From Streptomyces profundus (lineage in GTDB: Bacteria; Actinomycetota; Actinomycetes; Streptomycetales; Streptomycetaceae), in NCBI RefSeq assembly GCF_020740535.1, contig NZ_CP082362.1:5577501-5641500 (forward strand): 64,000 nucleotides of DNA. The letters are read 5' to 3'. Of the stretch, positions 11,792 to 21,800 are shown in pieces. The position numbers were made by a program, and so were the translations under genes. The notes under the pieces are model-generated. The model saw only the letters and a program-made list of their open reading frames with translations, was not told the DNA's origin and made no database searches. Position 1 is the stretch's first letter; every line of letters begins with the position of its first letter.

Positions 11792-14530
11792 ATGTCCCCA
11801 TCCTCGTCCGGCAAGGGTTCCTCCGGCGCGCGTGCCGGCGGAGCCAGGAAGTCGGCGCCCGCCAGGAAGAGCGCGGCCAAGAAGCCCTCGGCGAAGAAGG
11901 CCCCGCCCAAGCCCCCACCGTCCAGGAACGCGGCGCTGCGCGTCGTCAGGGCGCTCTGGCTCGGGATCGCGCGGCCGATCGGGGCGATGCTGCGCGGCAT
12001 AGGGCGTGGCGCCAAGGGGCTCGATCCCGCGCACCGCAAGGACGGTCTCGCCCTGCTGTTGCTCGGCCTCTCGCTGGTCGTCTTCGCCGGTACCTGGTCC
12101 AATCCCGAAGGTCCCGTCGGCGAGTTGGTCACGGTGGTGGTCACGGGGGCGCTTGGCCGGCTGGATCTGATCTTTCCCCTGATGCTGGGCTTCATGGCGG
12201 TGCGGCTCTTCATCCACCCGGAGCGGCAGGAGGCCAACGGGCGGATCGTCATCGGCCTGACGGCGCTGCTGGTCGGCGTGCTGGGGCTGGTGCACGTGTT
12301 CACCGGGGCGCCCGGGCGCAGTGAGGGCGCGCAGGCGTTGCGGGACACCGGGGGGCACATCGGCTGGGCGGCGTCCCGGCCCCTGATCCTCGCCATGGGC
12401 GAGCCGTTGGCGATGGCCCTGTTGGTGCTGTTGACCCTCTTCGGGCTGCTGGTGGTCACCGCGACCCCCGTGAACGCCATCCACCGGCGGCTGCGCCAGG
12501 GCCTGGTCCGGGTGGGCCTGTGGGCCGGCGACGAGGACGAGCGGGACGGCACGTTCGCCGACCGCCCGGTCGAGCGGCGGAGTCGGGGCGGTCGTCGGGT
12601 GCCGGCGCGGCCGACGCCCGACGACCGTTACGGGGACGAGGGCGACGAGCCCGAGGAGTCGGACTGGGCCGTGGGGCAGGGCGCCCCGGCGAGCGGCCTG
12701 AGCGGCGGCTCGGACCGGCGCCGGGGGAAGCGCCGGGCCTCCAGGGGCTCGGGGAGCGATCCGATCGAGGTGGCGGCGGCAGCGGCGGCGGCCCTCGATC
12801 CCGCCGTGCTGCACGGGGTGCATCCCTCGCCCGTGGTGGCCGACATCAGCAGCCGGATCTCGGCGAGCGACCGGCGTCGGGCCATGGAAGGCTCGGCATC
12901 GGCCTCGGTGGCCTCGGAGGCGGCCCGCGAGTCCGGGGAGGGCGCCCCTGGGCCTCGGCAGGAGGAGGAGTCCTCGTCGGGCGCGGTGCCCGATCTGACC
13001 AAGCCGGCGCCCGAGCCGAGCCCCGCCCTGCCGCCGCGGGCCGAGCAGCTTCAACTCGCCGGGAACGTGGGCTACGCGCTGCCCTCCCTCGACCTGCTGA
13101 CCAGGGGCGGCCCCGGGCGTTCCCGCAGCGCCGCCAACGATCTGGTCGTGGAGTCGCTCACGACGGTGTTCCGCGAGTTCAAGGTGGACGCGCGGGTGAT
13201 CGGCTTCACCCGGGGGCCGACGGTCACCCGCTACGAGGTGGCGCTCGGGCCCGCCGTCAAGGTGGAGAAGATCACGGCGCTCACCAAGAACATCGCCTAC
13301 GCGGTGGCCAGTCCCGATGTTCGGATCATCAGCCCGATCCCCGGCAAGTCGGCGGTGGGCATCGAGATCCCCAACACCGACCGGGAGATGGTCAACCTGG
13401 GCGACGTGCTGCGCACGGCCGACGCGGTGGAGAACGAGCATCCGCTGCTGGTGGCTCTCGGCAAGGACGTCGAGGGCGGCTATGTGATGGCGGATCTGGC
13501 ACGCATGCCGCACATGCTGGTGGCCGGTGCCACCGGTTCCGGCAAGTCGTCCTGTGTCAACTGCCTGATCACCTCGGTGATGATGCGGGCGACGCCGGAG
13601 GAGGTGCGGCTGGTCCTGGTGGACCCCAAACGGGTCGAGTTGACGGCCTATGAGGGCATTCCTCATCTGATCACGCCGATCATCACCAATCCCAAACGGG
13701 CGGCGGAGGCCCTCCAATGGGTCGTGCGGGAGATGGATCTGCGCTACGACGATCTCGCCGCGTTCGGATATCGCCATATCGACGACTTCAACGCCGCCGT
13801 GCGCTCCGGCAAGCTGTCCGTGCCGGAGGGCAGCGAGCGTGAGCTGTCGCCCTATCCGTACCTCCTGGTGATCGTGGACGAGTTGGCCGATCTGATGATG
13901 GTCGCTCCGCGTGACGTGGAGGACTCCATCGTCCGAATCACCCAGCTGGCCAGGGCGGCCGGCATCCACCTGGTCCTGGCGACGCAGCGTCCGAGCGTGG
14001 ACGTGGTCACCGGGCTGATCAAGGCCAACGTTCCCTCGCGGCTGGCCTTCGCCACCTCCTCGCTGGCGGACAGCCGCGTGATCCTCGACCAGCAGGGCGC
14101 GGAGAAGCTGATCGGCAAGGGCGACGCGCTCTTCCTGCCGATGGGCGCCAACAAGCCGGTGCGGATGCAGGGCGCCTTTGTCACCGAGGAGGAGGTGGCG
14201 CTGGCCGTCGAGCACTGCAAGGCGCAGCTGGCGCCGACCTTCCGGGAGGACGTGACCACCGGGACCAAGCAGCGCAAGCAGGTCGACGAGGAGATCGGCG
14301 ACGATCTGGATCTGCTCTGCCAGGCCGCCGAGCTGGTGGTCTCCACCCAGTTCGGGTCCACGTCCATGCTCCAGCGCAAGTTGCGGGTGGGCTTCGCCAA
14401 GGCGGGACGGCTGATGGACCTGATGGAGTCCCGGGGGGTCGTCGGGCCGAGCGAGGGGTCCAAGGCCAGGGACGTGTTGATCAAGCCCGACGAGTTGGAT
14501 GGTGTGCTGGCGCTGATTCGGGGGGAGTAG
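11792..14530 (+). CDS. ftsK: DNA translocase FtsK/SpoIIIE
   Basis: This 912-residue septal DNA pump moves chromosomes through closing septa; in streptomycetes it helps clear DNA during sporulation. The N-terminus is Lys/Ala/Pro-rich, followed by four membrane helices (about 85-230), a long low-complexity linker (about 240-420) and the motor domain with Walker [10 protein letters not shown] (about 583), Walker [13 protein letters not shown] and the downstream [13 protein letters not shown]. The last 65 residues form the winged-helix gamma domain that reads orienting sequences ([20 protein letters not shown]). It starts at ATG soon after the osaB-like gene and heads a rightward run of genes. 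Confidence 0.95.
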   Translation: MSPSSSGKGSSGARAGGARKSAPARKSAAKKPSAKKAPPKPPPSRNAALRVVRALWLGIARPIGAMLRGIGRGAKGLDPAHRKDGLALLLLGLSLVVFAGTWSNPEGPVGELVTVVVTGALGRLDLIFPLMLGFMAVRLFIHPERQEANGRIVIGLTALLVGVLGLVHVFTGAPGRSEGAQALRDTGGHIGWAASRPLILAMGEPLAMALLVLLTLFGLLVVTATPVNAIHRRLRQGLVRVGLWAGDEDERDGTFADRPVERRSRGGRRVPARPTPDDRYGDEGDEPEESDWAVGQGAPASGLSGGSDRRRGKRRASRGSGSDPIEVAAAAAAALDPAVLHGVHPSPVVADISSRISASDRRRAMEGSASASVASEAARESGEGAPGPRQEEESSSGAVPDLTKPAPEPSPALPPRAEQLQLAGNVGYALPSLDLLTRGGPGRSRSAANDLVVESLTTVFREFKVDARVIGFTRGPTVTRYEVALGPAVKVEKITALTKNIAYAVASPDVRIISPIPGKSAVGIEIPNTDREMVNLGDVLRTADAVENEHPLLVALGKDVEGGYVMADLARMPHMLVAGATGSGKSSCVNCLITSVMMRATPEEVRLVLVDPKRVELTAYEGIPHLITPIITNPKRAAEALQWVVREMDLRYDDLAAFGYRHIDDFNAAVRSGKLSVPEGSERELSPYPYLLVIVDELADLMMVAPRDVEDSIVRITQLARAAGIHLVLATQRPSVDVVTGLIKANVPSRLAFATSSLADSRVILDQQGAEKLIGKGDALFLPMGANKPVRMQGAFVTEEEVALAVEHCKAQLAPTFREDVTTGTKQRKQVDEEIGDDLDLLCQAAELVVSTQFGSTSMLQRKLRVGFAKAGRLMDLMESRGVVGPSEGSKARDVLIKPDELDGVLALIRGE

Positions 14531-14650
14531 CAGCCTCAGGGGCGCCATCCTGTTGGCGGACAAAAGCTGCCCGCCCGGTTGCCCGTTCCTTTCCCGGCCC
14601 CCCTAGACTTATAAGCACAGCAGGTGGCTTCACGCTCGAAAGGCGCACCC

Positions 14651-15469
14651 GTGTCCAACGGCAACGACAAAGCCAAGGACCGGCCTTCTGTCGGTCGTAC
14701 CCTCCAGCAGGCGCGCATCGATGCAAAGCTGACCGTGGACGAGGTCAGTTCGGCCACACGTGTGCGCATTCCGATCGTTCAGGCCATCGAGAACGACGAT
14801 TTCTCCCGTTGCGGTGGCGATGTCTACGCGCGCGGTCATATCCGCACGTTGGCCAGGGCCGTCGGCCTGGACGCGGCCGAGCTGATCGAGCTGTACAACG
14901 ACCAGCAGGACACCCATCCGCAGCCGCTCTCCTCGGGGCCGTTGTTCGAGGCCGAGCGCATCCGCCCCGAGCCGCGCCGCCCCAACTGGACGGCGGCGAT
15001 GGTCGCGGCGATAGCGGTGGTCATCGGCTTCGTCGGGTTCACCTTCTTCAGCCAGGGGGACGACGACGGCGGCGGTGGCTCGGTCGCCGAGCGCACCGAG
15101 ACGCCGGGGGCGGACTCGCCTGGCGGTGAGGGCCCGGAGAAGAACGGGCCCGAGGTGCCCACGCCGACCGAGGCCCCCTCGGAGAGCGCGGTGGCCGGGG
15201 TTCCGGCCGACAAGGTCACCGTGCGGGCCTCCGTCGAGGGCGGCAGCAGCTGGATCTCGGCCAAGGACAGCAACGGCCGGCTTCTCTTCGAGGGGGTCCT
15301 GGAGGACGGCGACTCGGAGACCTTCACCGACGACGAGCAGATCGACCTGGTTCTCGGCAATGCCGGGGCCGTCAAGCTGCATGTCAACGGCAGCGAGATC
15401 GAGGACGTTTTCGAGTCGGGCCAGGTGCAGCGGCTCAGCTACACGCTGGGCGATCCCGAGGAGGGCTGA
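14651..15469 (+). CDS. RodZ-like membrane protein: N-terminal HTH, one membrane helix, DUF4115 C-domain
   Basis: The 272-residue protein has an N-terminal Xre-like helix-turn-helix ([18 protein letters not shown], then an [10 protein letters not shown] core), one membrane helix at about 107-128 ([17 protein letters not shown]), an acidic Gly/Pro/Glu linker and a C-terminal beta domain of the DUF4115 family. This is the layout of RodZ, which links the cell-shape cytoskeleton to the wall machinery; actinobacterial versions are poorly studied. The GTG at 14651 is chosen because GAAAGG lies seven bases upstream; an in-frame GTG at 14624 would add nine residues but lacks a ribosome binding site. 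It sits between ftsK and rimO. Confidence 0.82.
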   Translation: MSNGNDKAKDRPSVGRTLQQARIDAKLTVDEVSSATRVRIPIVQAIENDDFSRCGGDVYARGHIRTLARAVGLDAAELIELYNDQQDTHPQPLSSGPLFEAERIRPEPRRPNWTAAMVAAIAVVIGFVGFTFFSQGDDDGGGGSVAERTETPGADSPGGEGPEKNGPEVPTPTEAPSESAVAGVPADKVTVRASVEGGSSWISAKDSNGRLLFEGVLEDGDSETFTDDEQIDLVLGNAGAVKLHVNGSEIEDVFESGQVQRLSYTLGDPEEG

Positions 15470-15521
15470 GCCAGGTGGCCCGCGCGGGTCGTGCCGCCGG
15501 GAACGAAGTAGGCTTGAGGGC

Positions 15522-17033
15522 ATGTCCGAACGCCGCACCGTTGCCCTGGTCACCCTTGGATGCGCCCGTAATGAGGTGGATTCCGAAGAGCTGGCGGGCC
15601 GGCTGGCCGCTGACGGCTGGGACCTGGTCGACGACGCGGCCGAGGCCGAGGTCGCCGTCGTCAACACCTGCGGCTTCGTCGACGCCGCCAAGAAGGACTC
15701 GGTCGACGCCCTGCTGGAGGCCAACGAGCTGAAGGGCACCGGGCAGCGCACCCAGGCCGTGGTCGCGGTCGGCTGCATGGCGGAGCGCTACGGCAAGGAG
15801 CTCGCGGAGGCGCTGCCCGAGGCGGACGCGGTGCTGGGCTTCGACGACTACGCCGACATCTCCGAGCGCCTCGGCACGATCCTGGCCGGCGGTTCGCACG
15901 CCCCGCACGCCCCTCGGGACCGGCGCAAGCTGCTGCCCATCAGCCCGGCCGAGCGGCAGGGCACCGAGGTCGCGCTGCCGGGGCACGGCGCCCCCAGCGA
16001 CCTTCCCGACGGCCTGGCGCCCGCCTCGGGCCCGCGCGCCCCGCTGCGCCGCCGGCTGGACAGCAGCCCGGTGGCCTCCGTCAAGCTGGCCTCGGGCTGC
16101 GACCGGCGCTGCACCTTCTGCGCCATCCCGTCCTTCCGTGGCTCGTTCATCTCCCGCCGGCCGTCGGATGTGCTGAACGAGGCCAGGTGGCTGGCGGAGC
16201 AGGGCGTCTCGGAGATCATGCTGGTCTCGGAGAACAACACCTCCTACGGCAAGGATCTGGGCGACATCCGGCTGCTGGAGACGCTGCTGCCCGAGCTGGC
16301 CTCGGTGGACGGCCTTGAGCGGATCCGGGTCAGCTACCTCCAGCCGGCCGAGATGCGCCCCGGCCTCATCGACGTGCTCACCGGCACCGAGAAGGTCGCT
16401 CCGTACTTCGACCTCTCGTTCCAGCACTCCGCGCCCGACGTGCTGCGCGCGATGCGCAGGTTCGGTGACACCGACCGGTTCCTCGAACTGCTGGCGACCA
16501 TCAGGAGCAAGGCGCCGCAGGCCGGCGTGCGCTCCAACTTCATCGTGGGCTTCCCCGGCGAGTCACCGGCCGACCTGGCCGAGCTGGAGCGGTTCCTCAC
16601 CGAGGCCAGGCTGGACGCCATAGGCGTCTTCGGATACTCGGACGAGGACGGTACCGAGGCGGCGGGGTTCAGCGACAAGCTGCCCGCCGAGGAGGTCGCC
16701 GAGCGGCTGGCCAGGGTCTCGGAGCTCGCCGACGAGCTGATCGCGCAGCGCGCCGAGGAGCGGCTGGGGGAGTCTGCGCTGGTGCTGGTCGAGTCCCTGG
16801 GCGTGGACGACGAGACGGATGTGTCCGCGGCCACGGGCGAGGTGTTCGCCGTCGGGCGTGGGGCGCACCAGGCGCCGGAGACGGACGGCCAGATCCTGCT
16901 GGTCGGCGCGCCCGAAGAGGCGCCGAAGATCGGTCAGTTGCTGCCAGCCGAGATCGTGGGGTCGCAGGGCGTCGACCTGATCGCCGAGGTCGTGCCCGCG
17001 GCCGGTGGCGGTGCCTCGGGGGCGGGGAGGTGA
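15522..17033 (+). CDS. rimO: Ribosomal protein S12 methylthiotransferase RimO
   Basis: A radical-SAM enzyme of 503 residues that adds a methylthio group to an aspartate of ribosomal protein S12. The N-terminal MTTase domain carries the three cysteines for the auxiliary 4Fe-4S cluster (LGCARN, NTCGF, GCMAE); the radical-SAM core has CDRRCTFC at about 193-200; the C-terminus is a TRAM domain. The [11 protein letters not shown] start is typical of RimO and distinguishes it from MiaB, which is present separately at 39705. Its stop overlaps the pgsA start by four bases (GTGA), implying translational coupling. Confidence 0.94.
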   Translation: MSERRTVALVTLGCARNEVDSEELAGRLAADGWDLVDDAAEAEVAVVNTCGFVDAAKKDSVDALLEANELKGTGQRTQAVVAVGCMAERYGKELAEALPEADAVLGFDDYADISERLGTILAGGSHAPHAPRDRRKLLPISPAERQGTEVALPGHGAPSDLPDGLAPASGPRAPLRRRLDSSPVASVKLASGCDRRCTFCAIPSFRGSFISRRPSDVLNEARWLAEQGVSEIMLVSENNTSYGKDLGDIRLLETLLPELASVDGLERIRVSYLQPAEMRPGLIDVLTGTEKVAPYFDLSFQHSAPDVLRAMRRFGDTDRFLELLATIRSKAPQAGVRSNFIVGFPGESPADLAELERFLTEARLDAIGVFGYSDEDGTEAAGFSDKLPAEEVAERLARVSELADELIAQRAEERLGESALVLVESLGVDDETDVSAATGEVFAVGRGAHQAPETDGQILLVGAPEEAPKIGQLLPAEIVGSQGVDLIAEVVPAAGGGASGAGR

Positions 17034-17671
17034 CATCCACGCCGGCCTCGGCCGCGGGGGGCGGCCGGACGGCGGACCCGGAGTGTTCCCCCACGGGGCC
17101 GGGATTGTGGAACATCGCCAACATCCTGACCATGGTGCGGCTGCTGCTGGTGCCGGGTTTCGTGCTGTTGATGTTCGCCGAGGGGGGGCATGACCCGGCC
17201 TGGCGCTCGCTGGCCTGGGCGGCCTTCACCATCGCCATGATCACCGACCTCTTCGACGGGGAGCTGGCCCGTCGCCACAACCTGGTCACGGACTTCGGGA
17301 AGATCGCCGACCCGATCGCCGACAAGGCGATCATGGGCTCGGCGCTGATCTGCCTCTCGCTCCTCTCCGAGCTGCCCTGGTGGGTCACCGCCACCATCCT
17401 GGCCCGGGAGTTGGGCATCACCTTGATGCGGTTCTGGGTGATCAGGCACGGCGTCATCCCGGCCAGCCGGGGCGGCAAGCTCAAGACGCTCGCCCAGGGC
17501 ATCGCCGTGGGCATGTACATACTGGTCCTCACGGGCCCGCTGGCCACCCTGCGCTGGTGGGTGATGGGGTTGGCTGTCGTGTTGACGGTCGCGACGGGGC
17601 TCGACTACGTGCGCCAGGCGGTCACCCTGCGGCGCCGAGGACTGGCCAGGGAGCGTGCCGATGGGCGCTAG
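17030..17671 (+). CDS. pgsA: CDP-diacylglycerol--glycerol-3-phosphate 3-phosphatidyltransferase
   Basis: This 213-residue integral membrane enzyme makes phosphatidylglycerol phosphate, the first step toward phosphatidylglycerol and cardiolipin. The CDP-alcohol phosphotransferase signature is intact: [10 protein letters not shown] followed by eight residues, then GKIADPIAD (pattern D-x2-DG-x2-AR-x8-G-x3-D-x3-D). Several hydrophobic helices surround it. It starts at GTG inside the rimO stop and overlaps the next gene, cinA. The order pgsA-cinA-clgR is conserved in actinobacteria. Another CDP-alcohol phosphotransferase specificity (such as phosphatidylinositol phosphate synthase) is less likely given the context. 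Confidence 0.92.
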   Translation: MTSTPASAAGGGRTADPECSPTGPGLWNIANILTMVRLLLVPGFVLLMFAEGGHDPAWRSLAWAAFTIAMITDLFDGELARRHNLVTDFGKIADPIADKAIMGSALICLSLLSELPWWVTATILARELGITLMRFWVIRHGVIPASRGGKLKTLAQGIAVGMYILVLTGPLATLRWWVMGLAVVLTVATGLDYVRQAVTLRRRGLARERADGR

Positions 17672-18221
17672 CGGGGTGCGCGACGAGCCGCCGATGGCGG
17701 CGCAGGTGCTGGGCATGCTGCTCGGGCGCGGGCAGACGCTCGCCGTGGCCGAGTCGCTCACCGGCGGCCTGGTGGCGGCGGCGATCACGGATGTCCCCGG
17801 GGCGTCCCGCGCCTTCCGCGGCTCGGTCACGGCGTATGCCACCGAGGTGAAGCGGGAGGTGCTGGGGGTGGACGCCACCCTGCTCGCCGAGCGCGGTGCG
17901 GTGGACGCGGAGGTCGCGCGACAGCTGGCCGTCGGCGTCCGGAAGCGGCTGGGCGCCGACTGGGGGCTGGCGACGACCGGGGTCGCCGGTCCCGAGGAGC
18001 AGGACGGAATGCCGGTCGGCACGGTCCATGTGGCGGTTTCGGCGCCTCGTATGGGGGGAGTCGTGGCTCAACGGTTGAATCTGCGTGGTGACCGGGCGGC
18101 GATCCGCACCGGCAGCGTTCGGGCCGTGCTCGCCCTGCTTCGCAACGAGCTGATTCATGCGGACTTCGAAGCGGGTCAGGATACGGAACAGAACGGAGAG
18201 GATGGATGTTTGCAGCCCTGA
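17661..18221 (+). CDS. cinA: CinA C-terminal domain protein (nicotinamide-nucleotide amidohydrolase PncC-type)
   Basis: A protein of about 186 residues consisting only of the CinA C-terminal domain, with [32 protein letters not shown] and TGVAGP motifs. Stand-alone versions deamidate nicotinamide mononucleotide (PncC activity) in pyridine nucleotide salvage. The N-terminal molybdopterin-binding domain of full CinA is absent, as is usual in Streptomyces. The ATG at 17661 is chosen with CCAGGGAG upstream; a GTG two codons earlier is also possible. It overlaps the 3' end of pgsA by 11 bases. Confidence 0.9.
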   Translation: MGASGVRDEPPMAAQVLGMLLGRGQTLAVAESLTGGLVAAAITDVPGASRAFRGSVTAYATEVKREVLGVDATLLAERGAVDAEVARQLAVGVRKRLGADWGLATTGVAGPEEQDGMPVGTVHVAVSAPRMGGVVAQRLNLRGDRAAIRTGSVRAVLALLRNELIHADFEAGQDTEQNGEDGCLQP

Positions 18222-18316
18222 GTGAACAAGACATCGCTCCCCGCACGGGGGGAGTCCAAGGCGGTACGGTGGGGCATGAAGCAAGCGAGGCCAACGGTCC
18301 GAGGAGGGAGCCACCG

Positions 18317-18694
18317 ATGATCCTGCTCCGTCGCCTGTTGGGTGACGTGCTGCGTCGGCAGCGCCAACGTCAGGGCCGCACCCTGCGCGAAGTGTCCTCT
18401 TCCGCTCGCGTGTCCCTCGGGTACCTCTCCGAGGTGGAGCGTGGGCAGAAGGAGGCTTCCTCCGAGCTGCTGGCTGCCATCTGCGACGCTCTCGAACTGC
18501 GGATGTCGGAGCTCATGCGGGAGGTCAGCGATGAGCTGTCCCTCGCCGAGCTGGCCCAGTCCGCCGCGAGTGACACGGTGCCCCCGATGCGTCCCATGCT
18601 GAACCCGGTGCGTGTCACCAGCGTCACCCACCGTCCCGAAGAGCGCGTCACGATCAAGGCCCCTTCCGAGGCCGTGGACGTGGTCGCCGCCTGA
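18317..18694 (+). CDS. clgR: ClgR-type transcriptional regulator of clp/lon proteolysis genes
   Basis: A 125-residue Xre-family protein with an HTH at about 18-70 ([33 protein letters not shown]). Its place after pgsA and cinA and its sequence identify it as ClgR, the activator of clp and lon protease genes in streptomycetes and corynebacteria. The protein ends in Val-Val-Ala-Ala; terminal Ala-Ala is known to make Streptomyces ClgR a ClpP substrate, giving feedback control. The ATG at 18317 is preferred because GAGGAGGGAG lies directly upstream; the frame stays open 37 codons further 5'. A strong hairpin follows. Confidence 0.9.
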   Translation: MILLRRLLGDVLRRQRQRQGRTLREVSSSARVSLGYLSEVERGQKEASSELLAAICDALELRMSELMREVSDELSLAELAQSAASDTVPPMRPMLNPVRVTSVTHRPEERVTIKAPSEAVDVVAA

Positions 18695-18696
18695 CA

Positions 18697-18750
18697 ACCA
18701 CACAACGCGCCTCGGCCGGAGCTCATGCCCCGGCCGTTGTCGTGTGTGGT
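18697..18750. terminator. Bidirectional terminator between clgR and lhr
   Basis: ACCACACA (18697-18704) pairs with TGTGTGGT (18743-18750), and CGGCCGG (18713-18719) pairs with CCGGCCG (18730-18736), leaving a ten-base loop. It lies between the ends of two convergent genes. No long T run is present, as is common in high-GC genomes. Confidence 0.75.
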
Positions 18751-18800
18751 GCCGGCGGTTTCCTGCTCTCCCTACCCCGCTCCGGCCCGCCCCGCCGCGC

Positions 18801-21800
18801 TCAGCGGCGCAGCCGCAGACCGCGCGGTGTCGCGTGGAATCCCGTGCTCTCCAGCAGGCCCACCCACCACATGTCCGTGAGCGCCTGCTGTCCGTTGACG
18901 CGTTCCACCGTGAGGGTGCCGACGGCGCCGGCCCGCACCGCCTGGGCCAGGGACTCGGCCGCCGCCCGCAGCGTGGCCTCGGCGGCCTCCGGCCGGCCCT
19001 CGCCACCCGACCAGGCGAGCAGCGTGCGCCCGCCGCGCTCCACATAGAGCGTGAGCGCCCCGTCCACCAGCACCACCAGGGCGCCGGCCTTGCGCCCGGG
19101 CTTGTGCCGCGCGCCCTGCGGCGGCTCCGGCCAGGGCAGCGCGGCGCCGTAGGCGTTCGCCGGATCGGCGGCGGCCAGCAGCACCGCCCGGGGGGCGGCC
19201 TGGCCGGTCGAGCGGTCGGCGGCGGAGCCGATCGCCCGCAGCCGGTCCACCGCGCCGTCCATCGCGAACTGGGCCGCGCCCAGGCCCTCGACCACATAGC
19301 CGCGTCTGGCCTGGCCGTTCTCCTCGAAGACGGACAGCACCCGATAGGCGGCCGAGAAGCCGCCGGCGACGCCCTCGGTGGCCACCGCGCCCCTCGTGAC
19401 CACCCCGTGCCGGTCGAGCAGGGTACGCGCCAGCGCGTGCGCGCGCAGTGTGGGATCGGCCTCCCGCTCCGGCAGCAGCGACCAGCGCCCGGCCACCGTG
19501 GGGGGGCCGCCGCGCGAGGCGGTGGGGCGCATCGCGCCGCCCGCGCCGACGGCCAGGGCGCCGTAGCGGCCACGCGGGGTGGCCCGCCTGGCGCGATGCG
19601 CCGTGGACCCGGCGGTGCGGCCCGAGCCGAGGAGGGCGCGCAGCGGGCCGAGGGTGTCGTTGGTGAGCCGGCCGGACCAGGCCAACTCCCACACCCGCTC
19701 GGCCAGGGCTCCCTCGGACGCCTCCAGACCCAACGCTCGGACCTGGTCGGCGATCTGACGGAAGAACAGCCCGTATCCGCCGGCGAGCGCGCTCAGCACC
19801 ACGCGGTGCTCCTCCGTCAACTCCAGGGGATGCGGGGCGGGGAGCAGCAGTGGCGCGGTGTCGGCCGGGAACAGCGAGATCCAGCCGTCTTTGCCGGGCA
19901 GGGCGCCGGCTCCGGCCCACACCACCTCGCCCGAGGCGGTCAGCTCATCCAGCATCTGCGGGGTGTAGCCGGAGACCCGGGCGGGGAGCACCAGCCGCTC
20001 CAGGGCGGAGGCCGGCACGGAGGCTCCCTGGAGCTGCTCGACGGCCCGTGACAGCCCCTCGACGCCGCGCAGCTCCCCGCGGCCGGCGGCGGCTCCCGCG
20101 TGTTGCCAGGTGGGGAGGAAGGCCGCCAGGACGCCGGGGGCGACCGGCTCCACCTCCTGGCGGAGCGCCGCCAGCGAGCGGCGTCTCAACCGGCGGAGGA
20201 CCGTGGGGTCGCACCACTCCTGGCCGCTGGCCCCGGGGCGGAACTCGCCCTGCACCAGCCGGCCTTCGGCGGCCATCCGATGTAGCGCCCCGTCGGCGAC
20301 GGCCGTGCCCAGGCCGAGCCGGGCGGCGGCCTGGGCCGAGGTGAAGGGGCCGTGGGTGCGGGCGTGCCGGGCCAGCAGATCGCCCAGTGGGTCGGCGACC
20401 GGCTCGGTGAACGCCTCGGGGACCCCGACGGGCAGGGCGGTGCCCAGGGCGTCGCGCAGCCGGCCCGCGTCCTCGATGGCCGCCCAGTGCGGATCGCCGG
20501 CGATCCGCACCGGCAGCGCCCGGCGGGCCGCCGCCAGCTCCTCGGCCCACTCGCGCCGGGCACCGCGTTCGACCAACTCCTCCTCGGTGAGCGGGCCGAG
20601 CACCCGCAGCAGATCGGCGACGCCCTCCGCGTCCGAGACACGGCGCTCCTCCGTGCGCCAGCCCAACTCGCGTTCCAGCTCGGCGAGCACCTCGGGGTCG
20701 AGCAGCTCGCGCAGCTCGGCGCGGCCCAGCAGCTCGGCCAGCAGCCGGGAGTCCAACGACAGGGCCGCGGCGCGGCGTTCGGCCAGCGGGGAGTCGCCCT
20801 CGTAGAGGAACTGGGCGACATAGCCGAAGAGCAGGGAGCGGGCGAAGGGGGACGGATCGGGGGTGGTCACCTCGACCAGCCGGACGCGGCGGGCCTCGAT
20901 GTCCCGCATCAGCTCGGCGAGACCCGGCACGTCGAAGACGTCCTGCAGACACTCCCTGACCGCCTCAAGAACGATGGGGAAGGAGCCGAACTCGCTGGCC
21001 ACGGAGAGCAGTTGGGAGGCGCGCTGCCGCTGCTGCCAGAGCGGGGTGCGGCGCCCCGGGTCGCGTCTGGGCAGCAGCAGCGCCCGGGCGGCGCACTCCC
21101 GGAAGCGCGCGGCGAACAGCGCCGAGCCGCCGACCTGCTCGGTGACCAGCTGGTCCACCTCGGCGGCTTCGAAGAGCACGTCGTTCGCGCCGACCGGCGC
21201 GCGGCCGTCGTCGAACGCGGCGTCCGGCGGGCCGGTGGCGGGGGCGTCCTCCTCCCAGCCGGCCTCGGCGGACAGCGGATCGGCGTCCGGCAGGCGGAGC
21301 ACGATGCCGTCGTCGGCGTGCAGCACCTGGGCGTCCAGGCCGTGGCGTTCGCTCAGCCGGGCGCCGAGCGCCAGCGCCCAGGGGGCGTGCACCTGGGCGC
21401 CGAAGGGGGAGTGCACCACCACCCGCCAGTCGCCCAGCTCATCGCGGAACCGCTCCACCACGATGGTGCGGTCGTCCGGGACATGGCCGCAGGCCACGCG
21501 CTGCTCGTCGAGATAGGACAGGACGTTGTCCACCGCCCACGCGTCCAGCCCGGCCTCCGCCAGGCGTGCGCGGGCGGCCCGCTCGTCGAGGGCGCCGATC
21601 TCGCGGAGGAAGGCGCCGAGGGCGCGCCCCAACTCCAGCGGCCTGCCGAGCTGGTCGCCCTTCCAGAACGGCAGCCGGCCGGGGACGCCGGGGGCGGGGG
21701 TGACCAGGACCCGATCCCGTGTGATGTCCTCGATCCGCCAGGAGGTGGTGCCCAGGGTGAACACGTCGCCGACGCGCGACTCGTAGACCATCTCCTCGTC

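Noticed and set aside
11120..14563. Long minus-strand open frame opposite osaB and ftsK
   Set aside because: It is a shadow of ftsK; the product is Arg/His/Gly-rich with no motif, while the plus strand has Walker motifs and the gamma domain.
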